64,000 nucleotides of DNA. Origin: Acinetobacter towneri DSM 14962 = CIP 107472. Lineage in GTDB: Bacteria; Pseudomonadota; Gammaproteobacteria; Pseudomonadales; Moraxellaceae. The notes beneath the pieces were generated by a model. The model was not told where the DNA came from. It searched no databases and saw only the letters and a list, made by a program, of their open reading frames with translations. Below, piece by piece: positions 39,295 to 48,876 of the stretch; position 1 is the stretch's first letter, and each line of letters opens with the position of its first letter. The stretch lies in contig NZ_KB849689.1 of NCBI RefSeq assembly GCF_000368785.1, forward strand, positions 1-64,000, given 5' to 3'. The translations under genes and the position numbers were made by a program.

Positions 39295-40465
39295 CTGGGG
39301 TTAAATTAAAATGTGTTTGCATGACTGGAATCATGGCACGTAGCATGTCAATTGCGACAGCTTCTGTAGGTTCAGCAACTTTGAGAACTTGAAACCGACG
39401 GCTAAGCGCAGCATCTTTTTCAAAATATTGCTTATATTCGCTCCAAGTTGTTGCGGCAATCGTTCTTAATTCTCCGCGTGCTAAGGCAGGTTTCAGTAAA
39501 TTTGCGGCATCATTTTGTCCTGCTTGACCACCTGCCCCAATTAAAGTATGTGCTTCGTCAATAAATAAAATAATCGGATGAGAGGAAGATTGAACTTCTT
39601 GAATCACTTGCTTTAGGCGACTTTCAAACTCACCTTTGACACTGGCACCAGCCTGTAACAGACCTAAATCTAAGGCATGCAGATGCACATTTTTTAAGGC
39701 ATCAGGTACCAAACCTTGGGCAATTTTTAATGCCAAACCTTCTACAACAGCTGTTTTTCCAACACCTGGCTCACCTGTCAAAATTGGGTTGTTTTGACGA
39801 CGTCGCATTAAGATGTCAAGCAGCAAACGGATTTCAAACTCACGCCCAATGACAGGATCAATCTCACCATTTTGTGCCTTTTGGGTCAGGTCGATGGTGT
39901 ATTGATCCAATGCAGGGGTTTTGGGTGCTAATGTTTTTGCTTGAAGTTGATTCGTGTTTTCTGCACATGATGTTTGATTTGTTTGGCTAAAATTTTCACA
40001 GCTTTCAGCACAAATTTCTAGAAACTTATGTTTCATGGTATCAATGGGAAATGCTTCAAATAAAGTTGAGGCACGGATTGCCACTTGATATAAATCGGCA
40101 GAAGTTAATAAGGCAATGATTAAATGACCACTGCGAATAATCGGCTGTTGATCTGCAGCAGCGAGTAACCAAGCTTGTTCTAATAAAAGAATAATTGATT
40201 TTGTGAAAATAGGTGTACGTGTATTTCCTTTAGACAGTGTTGTAAGGCTGTTATTTAAATCATCAATAAATTTGGATTTTGATATTTTATATTTAGCAAA
40301 TAATATAGAAAGATCAGTTTTGGATTGTTCCTTTAATAATTCACATAAAAGATGTTCAATCTCGACTTCATAATGACTTTGACTTATGCAAAAGTTTACA
40401 GATTTTTCTAATGCTGTTTTAGTCGGTTGCGAAAGTTTTGTAATGAGTATTTTTAGGTTGTTCAT

Positions 40466-40904
40466 TATCTGGCTCTAACTTTATCGTAAGAAAATTTTTA
40501 GTTTTAAATGAATCTAATCGTTCTATTTTTATTTAAATTATTGAAAATAATATATTTTACTTTTATTTTTGCGACAAAAACGATTGCTTTCCTGTCTTGG
40601 GAAACCGCATCATATTTAAATCAAAAAATAAAATCAAACTAAATTTTAATATTTTTAAATGTTGTAATTCACTCACAACAAAATATATTGGAATACTTAA
40701 CTGAATTTTCACGTATGACTTGACTTATCTATTCATGTTCTAGTTAAATGCGCTCGCTAAATTATTTTATAACTATATTTGAACTGGAAATAATCAAAAT
40801 AAAAGTTAATTTTGACTCCAGTTGAATTACAAAAATTAAGAGAAACTCATTTTAATAAAAATGATTAGAAATTAGTTCAAATAACAAATAAATAAGAGGT
40901 TGTC
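40466..40904. promoter_or_regulatory. Divergent intergenic region between tssH and asaA
   Basis: This is a 439-bp, very AT-rich gap between the two divergent T6SS operons, so both promoters should lie here. No -35/-10 pair stands out against the AT background. A weak AACTGGA/TCCAGTT inverted pair lies near 40781-40824. AT richness of this kind is often an H-NS target, but that is inference. No small gene is supported. Confidence 0.5.
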
Positions 40905-41570
40905 TTGAAAAGAATCGTTATTTTTATCACAATTTTGTCTGGTTTTACTTTCAATCAGCATGTGGTTGCAAATACATCAGAAGTGAAGCTTAAAAAGAAA
41001 TGTATCCAACAATATCCGTGGATGGAAGGGGAGTCAGACCTTGCTTTGCGTGGTATTTATGCGCAGATTTGTGACAAGAAAAATCGTCAAAATAAAAATA
41101 ATTTACTCATTCAAGCCGCACAGCAACATCAGCAGCTTGGACAGAATTTTAAAGCATTGCAGTTGATCAGTCATTTGCACGAGCAAGATATTCAAAGTAC
41201 TGCATTGACGGATGTGCAATTTATGGCAAGTACGCAAATGGCATCTTCAGCGATTGAGCAAATGCGTCGTAATGAAGTTCGCTATTTAAGTGAAGAACAG
41301 ACTTATCCAGCAGCAAAAAACTTGGTCGATGCAATTGAACAAGCAAAGCCTGCACCTGTTTTAGCGGTAAAAGAGGCTTCTAGTTACGTCAAGAAATCGT
41401 CAAAAAAATCACTGCAACCTAAACCTAAACCTAAACCTAAAAAGCAAATATCTAAAGTGACTGCAAAATCACCAAAAAAAGAAAAAACCGTAACAACTCA
41501 ACCTGTAAAAATGGTTCAACTTGCTGTTGCACCAAGTAGTACAAATCCATTTGCGACTTTAAAAAAATAA
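40905..41570 (+). CDS. asaA: T6SS-associated periplasmic protein AsaA
   Basis: This is a 221-aa protein with a signal peptide (about 1-22, cleavage near VVA-N). It has a helical middle region and a Lys/Pro-rich C-terminal part (about 165-200) that includes a PKPKPKPK run encoded by four CCTAAA repeats. It is the first gene of the plus-strand T6SS operon, directly before tssB. In Acinetobacter this position is held by AsaA, a periplasmic protein reported to bind TssM and aid T6SS assembly. The TTG start is supported by AAGAGG 5 nt upstream. Confidence 0.75.
   Translation: MKRIVIFITILSGFTFNQHVVANTSEVKLKKKCIQQYPWMEGESDLALRGIYAQICDKKNRQNKNNLLIQAAQQHQQLGQNFKALQLISHLHEQDIQSTALTDVQFMASTQMASSAIEQMRRNEVRYLSEEQTYPAAKNLVDAIEQAKPAPVLAVKEASSYVKKSSKKSLQPKPKPKPKKQISKVTAKSPKKEKTVTTQPVKMVQLAVAPSSTNPFATLKK
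41418..41441 (+). repeat. Four tandem CCTAAA hexamers inside asaA
   Basis: The in-frame 6-bp repeat encodes alternating Pro-Lys. Copy-number change by slippage would alter protein length without a frameshift. Confidence 0.85.
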
Positions 41571-41585
41571 CCAAAGGAATCACTC

Positions 41586-42089
41586 ATGGCTAAAAAAGAA
41601 AGCGTGCAGAAGAAACTGCAACGCATACGTCCACCGCGTGTTCAGCTGACTTATGATGTTGAGGTTGGTGATGGTATTGCATCTAAAGAATTACCGTTTG
41701 TGGTTGGAGTAATGGGGGATTTTTCAGCGGCATCCGAAGTAGAAAAGACCAAATTAAAAGACAAAAAATTCATTAATGTCGATTTAGATAATATTGATGA
41801 AGTGATGCAATCTTTAGCACCGCGTGCGGCTTTTCAAGTGGAAAATACCTTGACTGCGGAAGGTGGAAAACTATCCGTTGATCTCATTTTTAACTCGATG
41901 GAAGACTTTCGTCCAGAACAGGTCGTACAACAAGTGGATCCGCTGCGTAAGTTGCTAGAAGCGCGTGAGCGTTTAACGGATTTGCGTAATAAAATTTCTA
42001 ATAGCGAACGTTTAGAAGATTTACTGGATGAAGTGCTGAACAATACCGATCAAATTCGTCAATTGAGTGCAGAGGCTGAACGTGAATAA
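41586..42089 (+). CDS. tssB: T6SS contractile sheath small subunit TssB (VipA)
   Basis: This is a 167-aa sheath subunit. The family start RIRPPRVQLTYDVEVGDG lies at 14-31, followed by LPFVVGVMGDFSA and a C-terminal amphipathic helix. It pairs with TssC to build the contractile sheath around the Hcp tube. The gene is intact. Its end overlaps the tssC start by 8 nt, so the two are translationally coupled. Confidence 0.95.
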   Translation: MAKKESVQKKLQRIRPPRVQLTYDVEVGDGIASKELPFVVGVMGDFSAASEVEKTKLKDKKFINVDLDNIDEVMQSLAPRAAFQVENTLTAEGGKLSVDLIFNSMEDFRPEQVVQQVDPLRKLLEARERLTDLRNKISNSERLEDLLDEVLNNTDQIRQLSAEAERE

Positions 42090-43562
42090 TTTACAAACAG
42101 CAGTTGCATCAAATCAGCAAGTAGAATCGGTAGGTTTATTGGATTCAATTATTGAGCAAAGCCGTATTGCGCGTAATGCGGATGAGCAGATTCGTGCCAA
42201 AAGTTTGATTGGTGAGTTGGCAAAAGAAGTCATGGCGGGAACAATTACTGTTTCTGAGAATATGACGCTGTCTATTGATCAGCGTATTGCCGAAATTGAT
42301 GCATTAATTTCCAGTCAGCTCAGCCAGATTATGCAGCATGCGCAGTTTCAAAAAATTGAATCAACTTGGCGGGGGCTTTACTATTTTTGCCAAGAAACAC
42401 CCTCGAATAGCATGATCAAAATTCGTATGTTAAATACGACAAAAAAAGAATTGGTCAAAGATTTTCAGGGGGCAACTGATTTTGACCAAAGCACTTTGTT
42501 TAAAAAGATTTATGAAGAAGAATATGGCTCGTTTGGTGGAGCGCCTTATGCGGCACTGATTGGCGATTTTGAGTTTGATCGTACCCCGTCAGATATGTAT
42601 TTATTGGAACAAATTTCGCATGTGGCTGCAGCGGCACACGCACCTTTTGTATCGGCTGCAAGTCCGAGCATGTTAGGACTTGAATCATTCACGGATATTG
42701 ACCGCCCGCGTGATGTTTCAAAAATCTTTGAAACGGCTGAATATGTGCAATGGCGTTCATTTCGAGAGAGTGAAGATTCACGCTATGTTGCATTAATTAT
42801 GCCGCATGTGTTGGGTCGCCTGCCTTACCATCCCAAAGATGGCACAGCCACAGAAGGCTTTAATTTTATAGAACATGTGTCTGGCGAAAAGCATGATGAT
42901 TATTTATGGATGAATGCTGCTTATGCTTTTGGCACGCGCTTAACCAATGCTTTTGATATGCATGGTTGGTGTGCTGCGATTCGTGGGGTTGAAGGTGGTG
43001 GTTTGGTAGAAGGCTTACCTGTACACACCTTTAAAACCTCAGATGGTGAAGTGGTATTTAAATGCCCGACTGAAATTGCCATTACAGATCGCCGTGAAAA
43101 AGAACTCAGCGATCTAGGTTTTATTCCTTTGGTTCATTGTAAAAATACCGATTATGCAGCATTTTTGGTGCGCAATCTGCACAGAAACCTAAAAAATATG
43201 ACAATGATACAGCCAATGCGAACTCTGCATTGTCGAGTCAAATTCAATACATCATGGCGGTGTCACGTATCGCACATTATTTAAAAGCCATGATGCGCGA
43301 CAAAGTCGGAAGTTTTGCATCTGCAGGCAATGTGGAGGCCTTTTTAAATGAATGGCTTTCGCAGTATGTCTTGCTTGATGATGGTGCATCTCAAGAAGCA
43401 AAAGCGCAATATCCGCTTCGAGAGGCATCTGTAAAAGTTGTAGAAGATCCAGCTCAACCGGGTCATTACAAGTCTGTGGTGTTTTTAAGACCACATTTCC
43501 AGCTAGACGAGTTGTCTGTTTCTTTGCGACTCGTGACTGAATTACCTCAGTCCTCACATTAA
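42082..43562 (+). pseudogene. tssC: tssC (vipB) sheath large subunit gene, frameshifted
   Basis: TssC is the large sheath subunit. GTG 42082 has AGAGG 6 nt upstream. The frame is good through HCKNTDYAAF, then runs T5 (43162-43166) and leaves frame, ending at 43284 after about 40 wrong residues. The other frame continues the protein, with KPKKYDNDTANAN, SSQIQYIMAVSRIAHYLKAM and a normal C-terminus at 43562. One extra T restores AAFFGAQSAQ and a 493-aa protein, the usual TssC length. As read, the C-terminal third is lost and the sheath could not form. A homopolymer sequencing error is possible. Confidence 0.88.
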
Positions 43563-43607
43563 GAGCCTAATCATAACTTTAAATATAAAAATAGAGGTCA
43601 ATTATAA

Positions 43608-44111
43608 ATGAAAGATATATATGTTGAGTTTCGCGGCAAGTACAAAGTCGATGGAGAATCACGAGATGCTGAACACAAAGGTTGGCTTGAAGTGAACTCT
43701 TGGTCACATCACATTCGTCAACCTAAATCTGCGACCTCAAGTAGCGTTGGTGGTCATACCGCTGAACGAGTTGAACATTCAGATATGATTTTTGTGAAAG
43801 ACTTAGATGCAACCAGTCCTAAATTATGGGAAGCGTGTTCTGCGGGTTATACCTTCGATGAAGTGCAAATTGATTATTATCGTGCCAATGGCGATAAGCG
43901 AATCAAGTACTTACAAATCAAATTGAAGCATGTTTTGGTTTCAAGTGTGACGCCTACTGTAAATGAAGAGGGCGTTCCGGCTGAAACATTTGGTTTGAAA
44001 TATGCAGCAGTTGAGTGGACGTATAACCAACAAGACATTAATGGCACTGCAAAAGGTGCAGTGACGAAAAAGTGGTCGTTGTCCAATAACACAGCTTCAT
44101 ACGCTGCTTAA
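43608..44111 (+). CDS. hcp: T6SS tube protein Hcp
   Basis: This 167-aa Hcp-family protein forms hexameric rings that stack into the inner tube and are secreted. The start MKDIYVEFRGKYKVDGESRD and the GWLEVNSWSHHIRQP region are typical, as is the length. GAGGTC upstream serves as the ribosome-binding site. The gene is intact and lies 45 bp after the frameshifted tssC. Confidence 0.94.
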   Translation: MKDIYVEFRGKYKVDGESRDAEHKGWLEVNSWSHHIRQPKSATSSSVGGHTAERVEHSDMIFVKDLDATSPKLWEACSAGYTFDEVQIDYYRANGDKRIKYLQIKLKHVLVSSVTPTVNEEGVPAETFGLKYAAVEWTYNQQDINGTAKGAVTKKWSLSNNTASYAA

Positions 44112-44183
44112 TCAAGCATGGGGTGATTAGACTGAGGTCATAGCACCTCAGCTCTAATTTCTCAAAATCTCTCAAAGATTATC

Positions 44184-44669
44184 GTGATCATCATGAATTT
44201 AGATCATTTATATCCTTATGGTTTTAGATCAACTTTATTTGATCGTTTGTTCGCTGAACAAGAAAACGGATTAAGCGGGATGTCGATTCAGCAATTGCGC
44301 GAGTCAGTTGCACGTGATTTAGAAGATTTGCTGAATAGTCGAATTGCAAAGTTTGATCGAAATATGGATGAGTTCCCACTCGTTAAAAAATCGATTTTGC
44401 AGTTTGGCATTATTGACTTTATTGGATTGTCGACAGCGAACCCTTTAGATCGCGATAAAATTTGTCAATCGATTGAGCAGTCCATTACAGCGCACGAACC
44501 AAGATTGAAGCAGATTAAAGTTGACATGCTATTTGATGGACACAACATGGGCGCGCTTTGTTTAAGTATTCAAGCTTATTTAAATATTCACCCATTGTAT
44601 GAGCCTGTTTTTTTTGATGCCTTACTCAAACCCACAACACAACAATATGTTATTTCTGCCCGAGCTTAG
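44184..44669 (+). CDS. tssE: T6SS baseplate protein TssE (gp25-like)
   Basis: This is a 161-aa protein of the phage gp25/lysozyme-like baseplate family that seeds sheath polymerisation. It has SVARDLEDLLNSR, then a FPLVKKSILQFGIIDFIGLS segment and SIEQSITAHEPRLK with the conserved Glu and Arg. GTG 44184 is kept because AAAGA lies 5 nt upstream; ATG 44193 is an alternative three codons later. The gene is intact. Confidence 0.9.
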   Translation: MIIMNLDHLYPYGFRSTLFDRLFAEQENGLSGMSIQQLRESVARDLEDLLNSRIAKFDRNMDEFPLVKKSILQFGIIDFIGLSTANPLDRDKICQSIEQSITAHEPRLKQIKVDMLFDGHNMGALCLSIQAYLNIHPLYEPVFFDALLKPTTQQYVISARA

Positions 44670-44681
44670 TGGGAGTCCACT

Positions 44682-46490
44682 GTGATAGAGCAACTTTTAC
44701 CGTATTATGAAAAACAATTACAAGAATTCGGTCAACAATCTAGAGCATTTGCAGAGAAATATCCGAAGATTGCACAGCGACTCGCGTTAAATCAAGAGCA
44801 AATTGATGATCCGCATATCGAGCGTCTCATTCAGGCATTTTCCTTTATTGCTGCACGTATTGATAAAAAATTAGCAGACAGTTATGAGGTTTTTACTTAT
44901 TCTTTGTTTGAGGTGATGTTTCCGCAGTATCTACGTCATTTTCCCGCGTGTACGGTGGTGAGTTTTGATGAGCGCGATAAATTGAAACAATTGACTGCAG
45001 CACAGTTAATTCCAGCAAAAACTACATTAAAGTCACGTAGTTTTAAAGGCGTACAATGTGAATTTAACACCAGTCAAGATGTGCGTTTATTGCCGATTGC
45101 AATAACGGATTTGGCATTTCAGACCTCACCAAGTGTACATCTGAATTTGAATCAGAATGCAACTTTAAGTCTGAAATTTGAAATTTTTAATGATGCACAC
45201 AGCTGGATTTTAGATGAAAAACTACCGATCTATTTGGATGCTCTTTCTAATTTTCCCCTACAAGTTTTAGATGGTATTTTTCGTCAGGAAACAGCTTTTT
45301 CCCTTCGTGTTGGACAAAGCGTAACTGATATTCGCAACCCATTTACCGTGATGGGATTTAGCGAACAAGAGAGTTTATTGCCGATTGATCAATACACGCA
45401 TCATGCTTATCGTTTATTGATGGAGTATTTTTGTTTTCCTGAAAAGTTTCATTATTTAAACTTTGATTTGAGTGTTTTAAATGAACACTTGCAGCAGCAA
45501 AATAGTTTTGAAATATTGATTCATCTCAAACTGAATTTGAATAATCAGGCACTTCTACGCAATTATTCCGCATTGAATGTCGCAAATTTTAAATTGTTTA
45601 GTACACCTGCAATTAACCTGTTTGAAAAGCAGGCAGAACCGCAAAAGATTTTACATACACAATTACACTATCCCTTGATTACAGATGCGCATCACCCTGA
45701 GTTATATCAAGTTTATGCAGTGATCGAAATGAATATGCTGCGCGAAAAGACTCGGCAGGCTGCAACTCATTTGCCTGTTTTGCCATTTTTTGCCATGAGT
45801 CATTATCATCCAGATCAAACTCAATTTTTTTATACGCTGCATTATCAGCTTGTGCAAAATAAAATGATGCCAATCAGCTATTCGATTATTTCCAAACAGT
45901 TGCAGCCAGATGAAGTTAAATCGGATTTTATCAGTACACGTTTGCTGTGTTCCAACGGTGATTTGGCGCATGAAGCGCTAAGTCAGAGCAATCATGTTCT
46001 ACATTTAAATGACAGTCGTCTGGCAAGGCGTGCCAATATTCTAAAACGACCTACCTTGGCGGTTTCATTTGATCAAAATAGTCAGCAACAATGGCGCATT
46101 ATTTCGCATCTTTCACTCAATACTTTGGCTTTAATGAAAGGTGATGCTTTGAGTCACGTGAAAGAGCTTTTAACTTTATACAATTTGCCGCAGTCGAAAG
46201 ACAATATTGTATTGATTGATACAATCAAACAACTCAGTTTTTCCACAACACATAAGTTAGTGAATACACAGCCATTTCCTATGTTTGTTCGGGGTGTGAA
46301 AGCTGAGCTTTGTATAGATCCACGTGTTTTTCATGGACACAGTCTTTATATTTTTAGCCAATTATTAAGTCATCTTTTTAATCTGAAAGTTCAAATCAAT
46401 AGTTTTGTGGATGTCGTCATTAAAGACAGTCTGAATCAACAGGAGATCTACCCATGCGTGCAGAACGTTGGTGGCAAGACACTTCTATAA
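44682..46490 (+). CDS. tssF: T6SS baseplate protein TssF
   Basis: This is a 602-aa TssF/VasA family protein. It begins with LLPYYEKQLQEFGQQSRAFAEKYPKIA and continues with DPHIERLIQAFSFIAARIDKKL, both typical. It forms the baseplate wedge with TssG, TssE and TssK. The start is GTG. Its 3' end overlaps tssG by 37 nt. No disruption is seen. Confidence 0.94.
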   Translation: MIEQLLPYYEKQLQEFGQQSRAFAEKYPKIAQRLALNQEQIDDPHIERLIQAFSFIAARIDKKLADSYEVFTYSLFEVMFPQYLRHFPACTVVSFDERDKLKQLTAAQLIPAKTTLKSRSFKGVQCEFNTSQDVRLLPIAITDLAFQTSPSVHLNLNQNATLSLKFEIFNDAHSWILDEKLPIYLDALSNFPLQVLDGIFRQETAFSLRVGQSVTDIRNPFTVMGFSEQESLLPIDQYTHHAYRLLMEYFCFPEKFHYLNFDLSVLNEHLQQQNSFEILIHLKLNLNNQALLRNYSALNVANFKLFSTPAINLFEKQAEPQKILHTQLHYPLITDAHHPELYQVYAVIEMNMLREKTRQAATHLPVLPFFAMSHYHPDQTQFFYTLHYQLVQNKMMPISYSIISKQLQPDEVKSDFISTRLLCSNGDLAHEALSQSNHVLHLNDSRLARRANILKRPTLAVSFDQNSQQQWRIISHLSLNTLALMKGDALSHVKELLTLYNLPQSKDNIVLIDTIKQLSFSTTHKLVNTQPFPMFVRGVKAELCIDPRVFHGHSLYIFSQLLSHLFNLKVQINSFVDVVIKDSLNQQEIYPCVQNVGGKTLL

Positions 46491-47455
46491 TTGATCAAGT
46501 CTTTAAACAGCCAGGCACATTTGAATTTGTTCAATCGACGCGCTTATTACGTCATTCGACTGTAGTGCAAGGTCAATACCATTGGTCAGCAGCGTTTTAT
46601 TTTGAACCTTCATTTCGCTTGAGTTTTCCATTAGCGGAAATTGAATCGTTGCATTATCAGGATCAACGTATTCATCTAAGCAATTTAGTGATCGGACTGA
46701 CTGGTATACAAGGGGCTTTGCCTTATAGTTATACGCATCAGTTAAAACAGCATTTGCGTCAACAGCGTTTGGAAGCGCAAGCATTTTTAGGCTTATTTAA
46801 TCATCAACTGACCGCAAAATATGTCGATGCGACTTTGGCATATCACTTGCCCATCCGCTATGAGATAGAACACAAAAATGATTATCTCGATATTTTGCAT
46901 GCGTTAAGTGGTTATTCGAGAACTCATCATGAACAGCCTGATTTAGATGAATATTTTGCCGAGTTTTCTGGATTCATGCAGGGGCAGAATAACACTGCAC
47001 ATGCCTTAAAAACGGTCTTGTCCTGCATTTTTGCGCAGCAAATACATATTCGGGAATTTGTAAAAGAAAAGTTTCAGTTACAGGATGAACAAAAATCCTG
47101 CTTAGGTGGCAAGAATCCAAGTTTGCTCGGGCTGAATACGTTTTGTGGAAGTACTATGCAGCAAATGGATGGCAAAATTGAGATTCAAATTGGGCCTTTA
47201 TGCCGAGCGCAATATCTCGCTTTTTTGCCAGATCAACCTTTAAGCCACAAATTAAAACGTCTGATTGAAACATGGTGTGATCCAAGTTTGCATATTGATT
47301 TGCGTTTGATTTTAGGTCGAACAGAAATTCAGCCGATGTGTTTAGATTCAAAACATGAGATGGGGTTGGGGCAAGGTGCATTTTTAATGCCTACTAAGAC
47401 ATTAGACCATCATGCTGAAACTTGCTATGCCTTAATAGGACGTGCGCCATGTTGA
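46454..47455 (+). CDS. tssG: T6SS baseplate protein TssG
   Basis: This is a 333-aa TssG/VasB family protein beginning RAERWWQDTSIIDQVFKQPGTFEFVQSTRLL. It has the internal GLTGIQGALPYSYTHQL motif (near 80) common to TssG. It overlaps both tssF and the following gene, which indicates coupled translation. The gene is intact. Confidence 0.93.
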   Translation: MRAERWWQDTSIIDQVFKQPGTFEFVQSTRLLRHSTVVQGQYHWSAAFYFEPSFRLSFPLAEIESLHYQDQRIHLSNLVIGLTGIQGALPYSYTHQLKQHLRQQRLEAQAFLGLFNHQLTAKYVDATLAYHLPIRYEIEHKNDYLDILHALSGYSRTHHEQPDLDEYFAEFSGFMQGQNNTAHALKTVLSCIFAQQIHIREFVKEKFQLQDEQKSCLGGKNPSLLGLNTFCGSTMQQMDGKIEIQIGPLCRAQYLAFLPDQPLSHKLKRLIETWCDPSLHIDLRLILGRTEIQPMCLDSKHEMGLGQGAFLMPTKTLDHHAETCYALIGRAPC

Positions 47456-48876
47456 AGAAGTTTTTAGCAACATGGATTGCCTGTTTTATTTTGTTTGGAT
47501 GGGGCGCGATTGATTATTGGCGTGATATTCAATATCAACCTGAATTGACAGATTTGATTGCATATTTTTTGGTTGTACCGATGCTGATCAGTGCAGCTTT
47601 GTTTGCACCTTGGTTTATTTATCAGGTTTATCAGCACTACAAAATGCAGCGGCAACAAGCTTCACAGACTGAATTTGATTCAGCGCAGTTTTTCACAACA
47701 GCCATGCCTCATGTTGACCCTCAATATTTGAAATTGCATGTGTATGCAGCAGCTGCATATAGTGCTTTAGGTGAAAATGAGGCAATTCTGGAAGGTATTC
47801 AGCATTTTACCAGTCCAAAGTTAGATCGAAATTTACTGAATTTACATGGGCTGCCGATGCTTTCGTATCGCATTGAAGATTTAGATCAACAGCACGGTGA
47901 TGGAAGTGCGCATGAGCAAGATGAATCATGCTTGTCACTTCGACAGCAGCGCATCATGGCATTAATTCAACAGCAAATTGAACAGCACATTACGCTTTTG
48001 AGTCTGATCTCAGCGCAGCTAAAATGCTCAAGTTTATTTTATGAAAGCCAGCATTTACATGAATATCGTATGCATCCTTCATGGACAGATTTAAGTTTGG
48101 CAGATACTGAACAGGGTGAGCTTGCTCAGCTTGAACAGGTCTATCGTTTAGATCGTCTGAATCTACATATTTTATTGTCTGCAGAGCTTGTAGATGTTTG
48201 GGATGATTCACACAGTAATACGGCTATTCAGCGTATTTTAGATGAAATGGGCATCATTTTAGAAAAAATTCACCTTGAATATCATTATCTAAGAGCATTA
48301 TCTGCCGAACAGGAACTACAGGAATTATTTGAGCGTATTCAGCATCAAGCACATGAAATTGCTTTGATCATTGTGGTGGATTCTGAAATTGATCAAGTAT
48401 TGATTGATGAAAAATGTTGGATCAATAGCAGCTATCTCCCTGCCGAATTTATTAGTAGTTGGTGTGTTGCAAATACTGCTGTGCAACTAGAACAGCAACG
48501 ACCTATCAAGGCTTTTAATCTATTTGCCGATCAAGCTCATGTGCAACAAATATTTGAAATATTAAAACTGCGTGAGTTGGCACTAGACCAAGCCGAAGCG
48601 CCTTTTGTATTCATGCTTGAAGATGCTACGGATCGTAAAGCAATGAAAAAATGTGAACAGTTTTTCGCAGAAAGTCCTGTCGAGCCGTATCACTATTTAT
48701 ATTGTAAACCCGCTGTCGGAAATACCCTGAACTTAGCCAAACCATTTGGGTTGATGTTGGGAGCATTGCTCCCAAGTCATCAAGCCGCTTTGGTTTATAC
48801 ACAAAATTTACAGGCATGCATCCAAACTTTTTCTGAGATTCCCGCAGAGCGAGCATGTGCAGCATTTGCTGATTAA
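47449..48876 (+). CDS. T6SS-cluster accessory protein with two N-terminal membrane spans
   Basis: This is a 475-aa protein with two hydrophobic segments (about 6-20 and 38-60), then a long mainly helical soluble part rich in Gln, Glu, His and Leu. No catalytic motif is recognised. It sits between tssG and tssM, a position that in Acinetobacter holds an Asa-type accessory protein. It may help position or stabilise TssM. The frame opens at 47422, but ATG 47449, overlapping the tssG stop and preceded by AGGA, is preferred. Confidence 0.8.
   Translation: MLKKFLATWIACFILFGWGAIDYWRDIQYQPELTDLIAYFLVVPMLISAALFAPWFIYQVYQHYKMQRQQASQTEFDSAQFFTTAMPHVDPQYLKLHVYAAAAYSALGENEAILEGIQHFTSPKLDRNLLNLHGLPMLSYRIEDLDQQHGDGSAHEQDESCLSLRQQRIMALIQQQIEQHITLLSLISAQLKCSSLFYESQHLHEYRMHPSWTDLSLADTEQGELAQLEQVYRLDRLNLHILLSAELVDVWDDSHSNTAIQRILDEMGIILEKIHLEYHYLRALSAEQELQELFERIQHQAHEIALIIVVDSEIDQVLIDEKCWINSSYLPAEFISSWCVANTAVQLEQQRPIKAFNLFADQAHVQQIFEILKLRELALDQAEAPFVFMLEDATDRKAMKKCEQFFAESPVEPYHYLYCKPAVGNTLNLAKPFGLMLGALLPSHQAALVYTQNLQACIQTFSEIPAERACAAFAD

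Larger units (their letters stand above)
38327..39301 (+). mobile_element. Complete IS982-family insertion sequence within tssH
   Basis: This is a 975-bp element with imperfect terminal repeats: ACCCGAATTACGGATAAG on the left and ACCCCAGTTACGGATAAG (reverse-complemented) on the right. It is flanked by TAAATTA at 38320-38326 and 39302-39308, a 7-bp target duplication. It encodes one transposase, antisense to tssH. A partial identical copy lies at 1-191 in the opposite orientation. Intact ends and a perfect duplication indicate a recent insertion. Confidence 0.96.
36817..40465 (-). pseudogene. tssH: tssH (clpV) AAA+ ATPase gene, interrupted by an IS982-family element
   Basis: ClpV/TssH unfolds contracted sheath so it can be reused. 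The N-terminal part (40465-39302, 388 codons) carries the Clp N-domain and NBD1, with GEPGVGKTA and ILFIDEAHTLIG. The C-terminal part (38319-36817, 501 codons) carries the middle coiled coil and NBD2, with GPSGVGKTE and VVLLDEIEKAHPD. The insertion (38327-39301) with a 7-bp duplication falls after THFNL at about residue 388. Joining the parts gives an uninterrupted 888-aa ClpV that reads across the join into YISGRQLPDKAISVLDTA. As it stands, only a truncated NBD1 product and an unlinked C-terminal frame (possible GTG at 38208) can be made. Confidence 0.96.
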
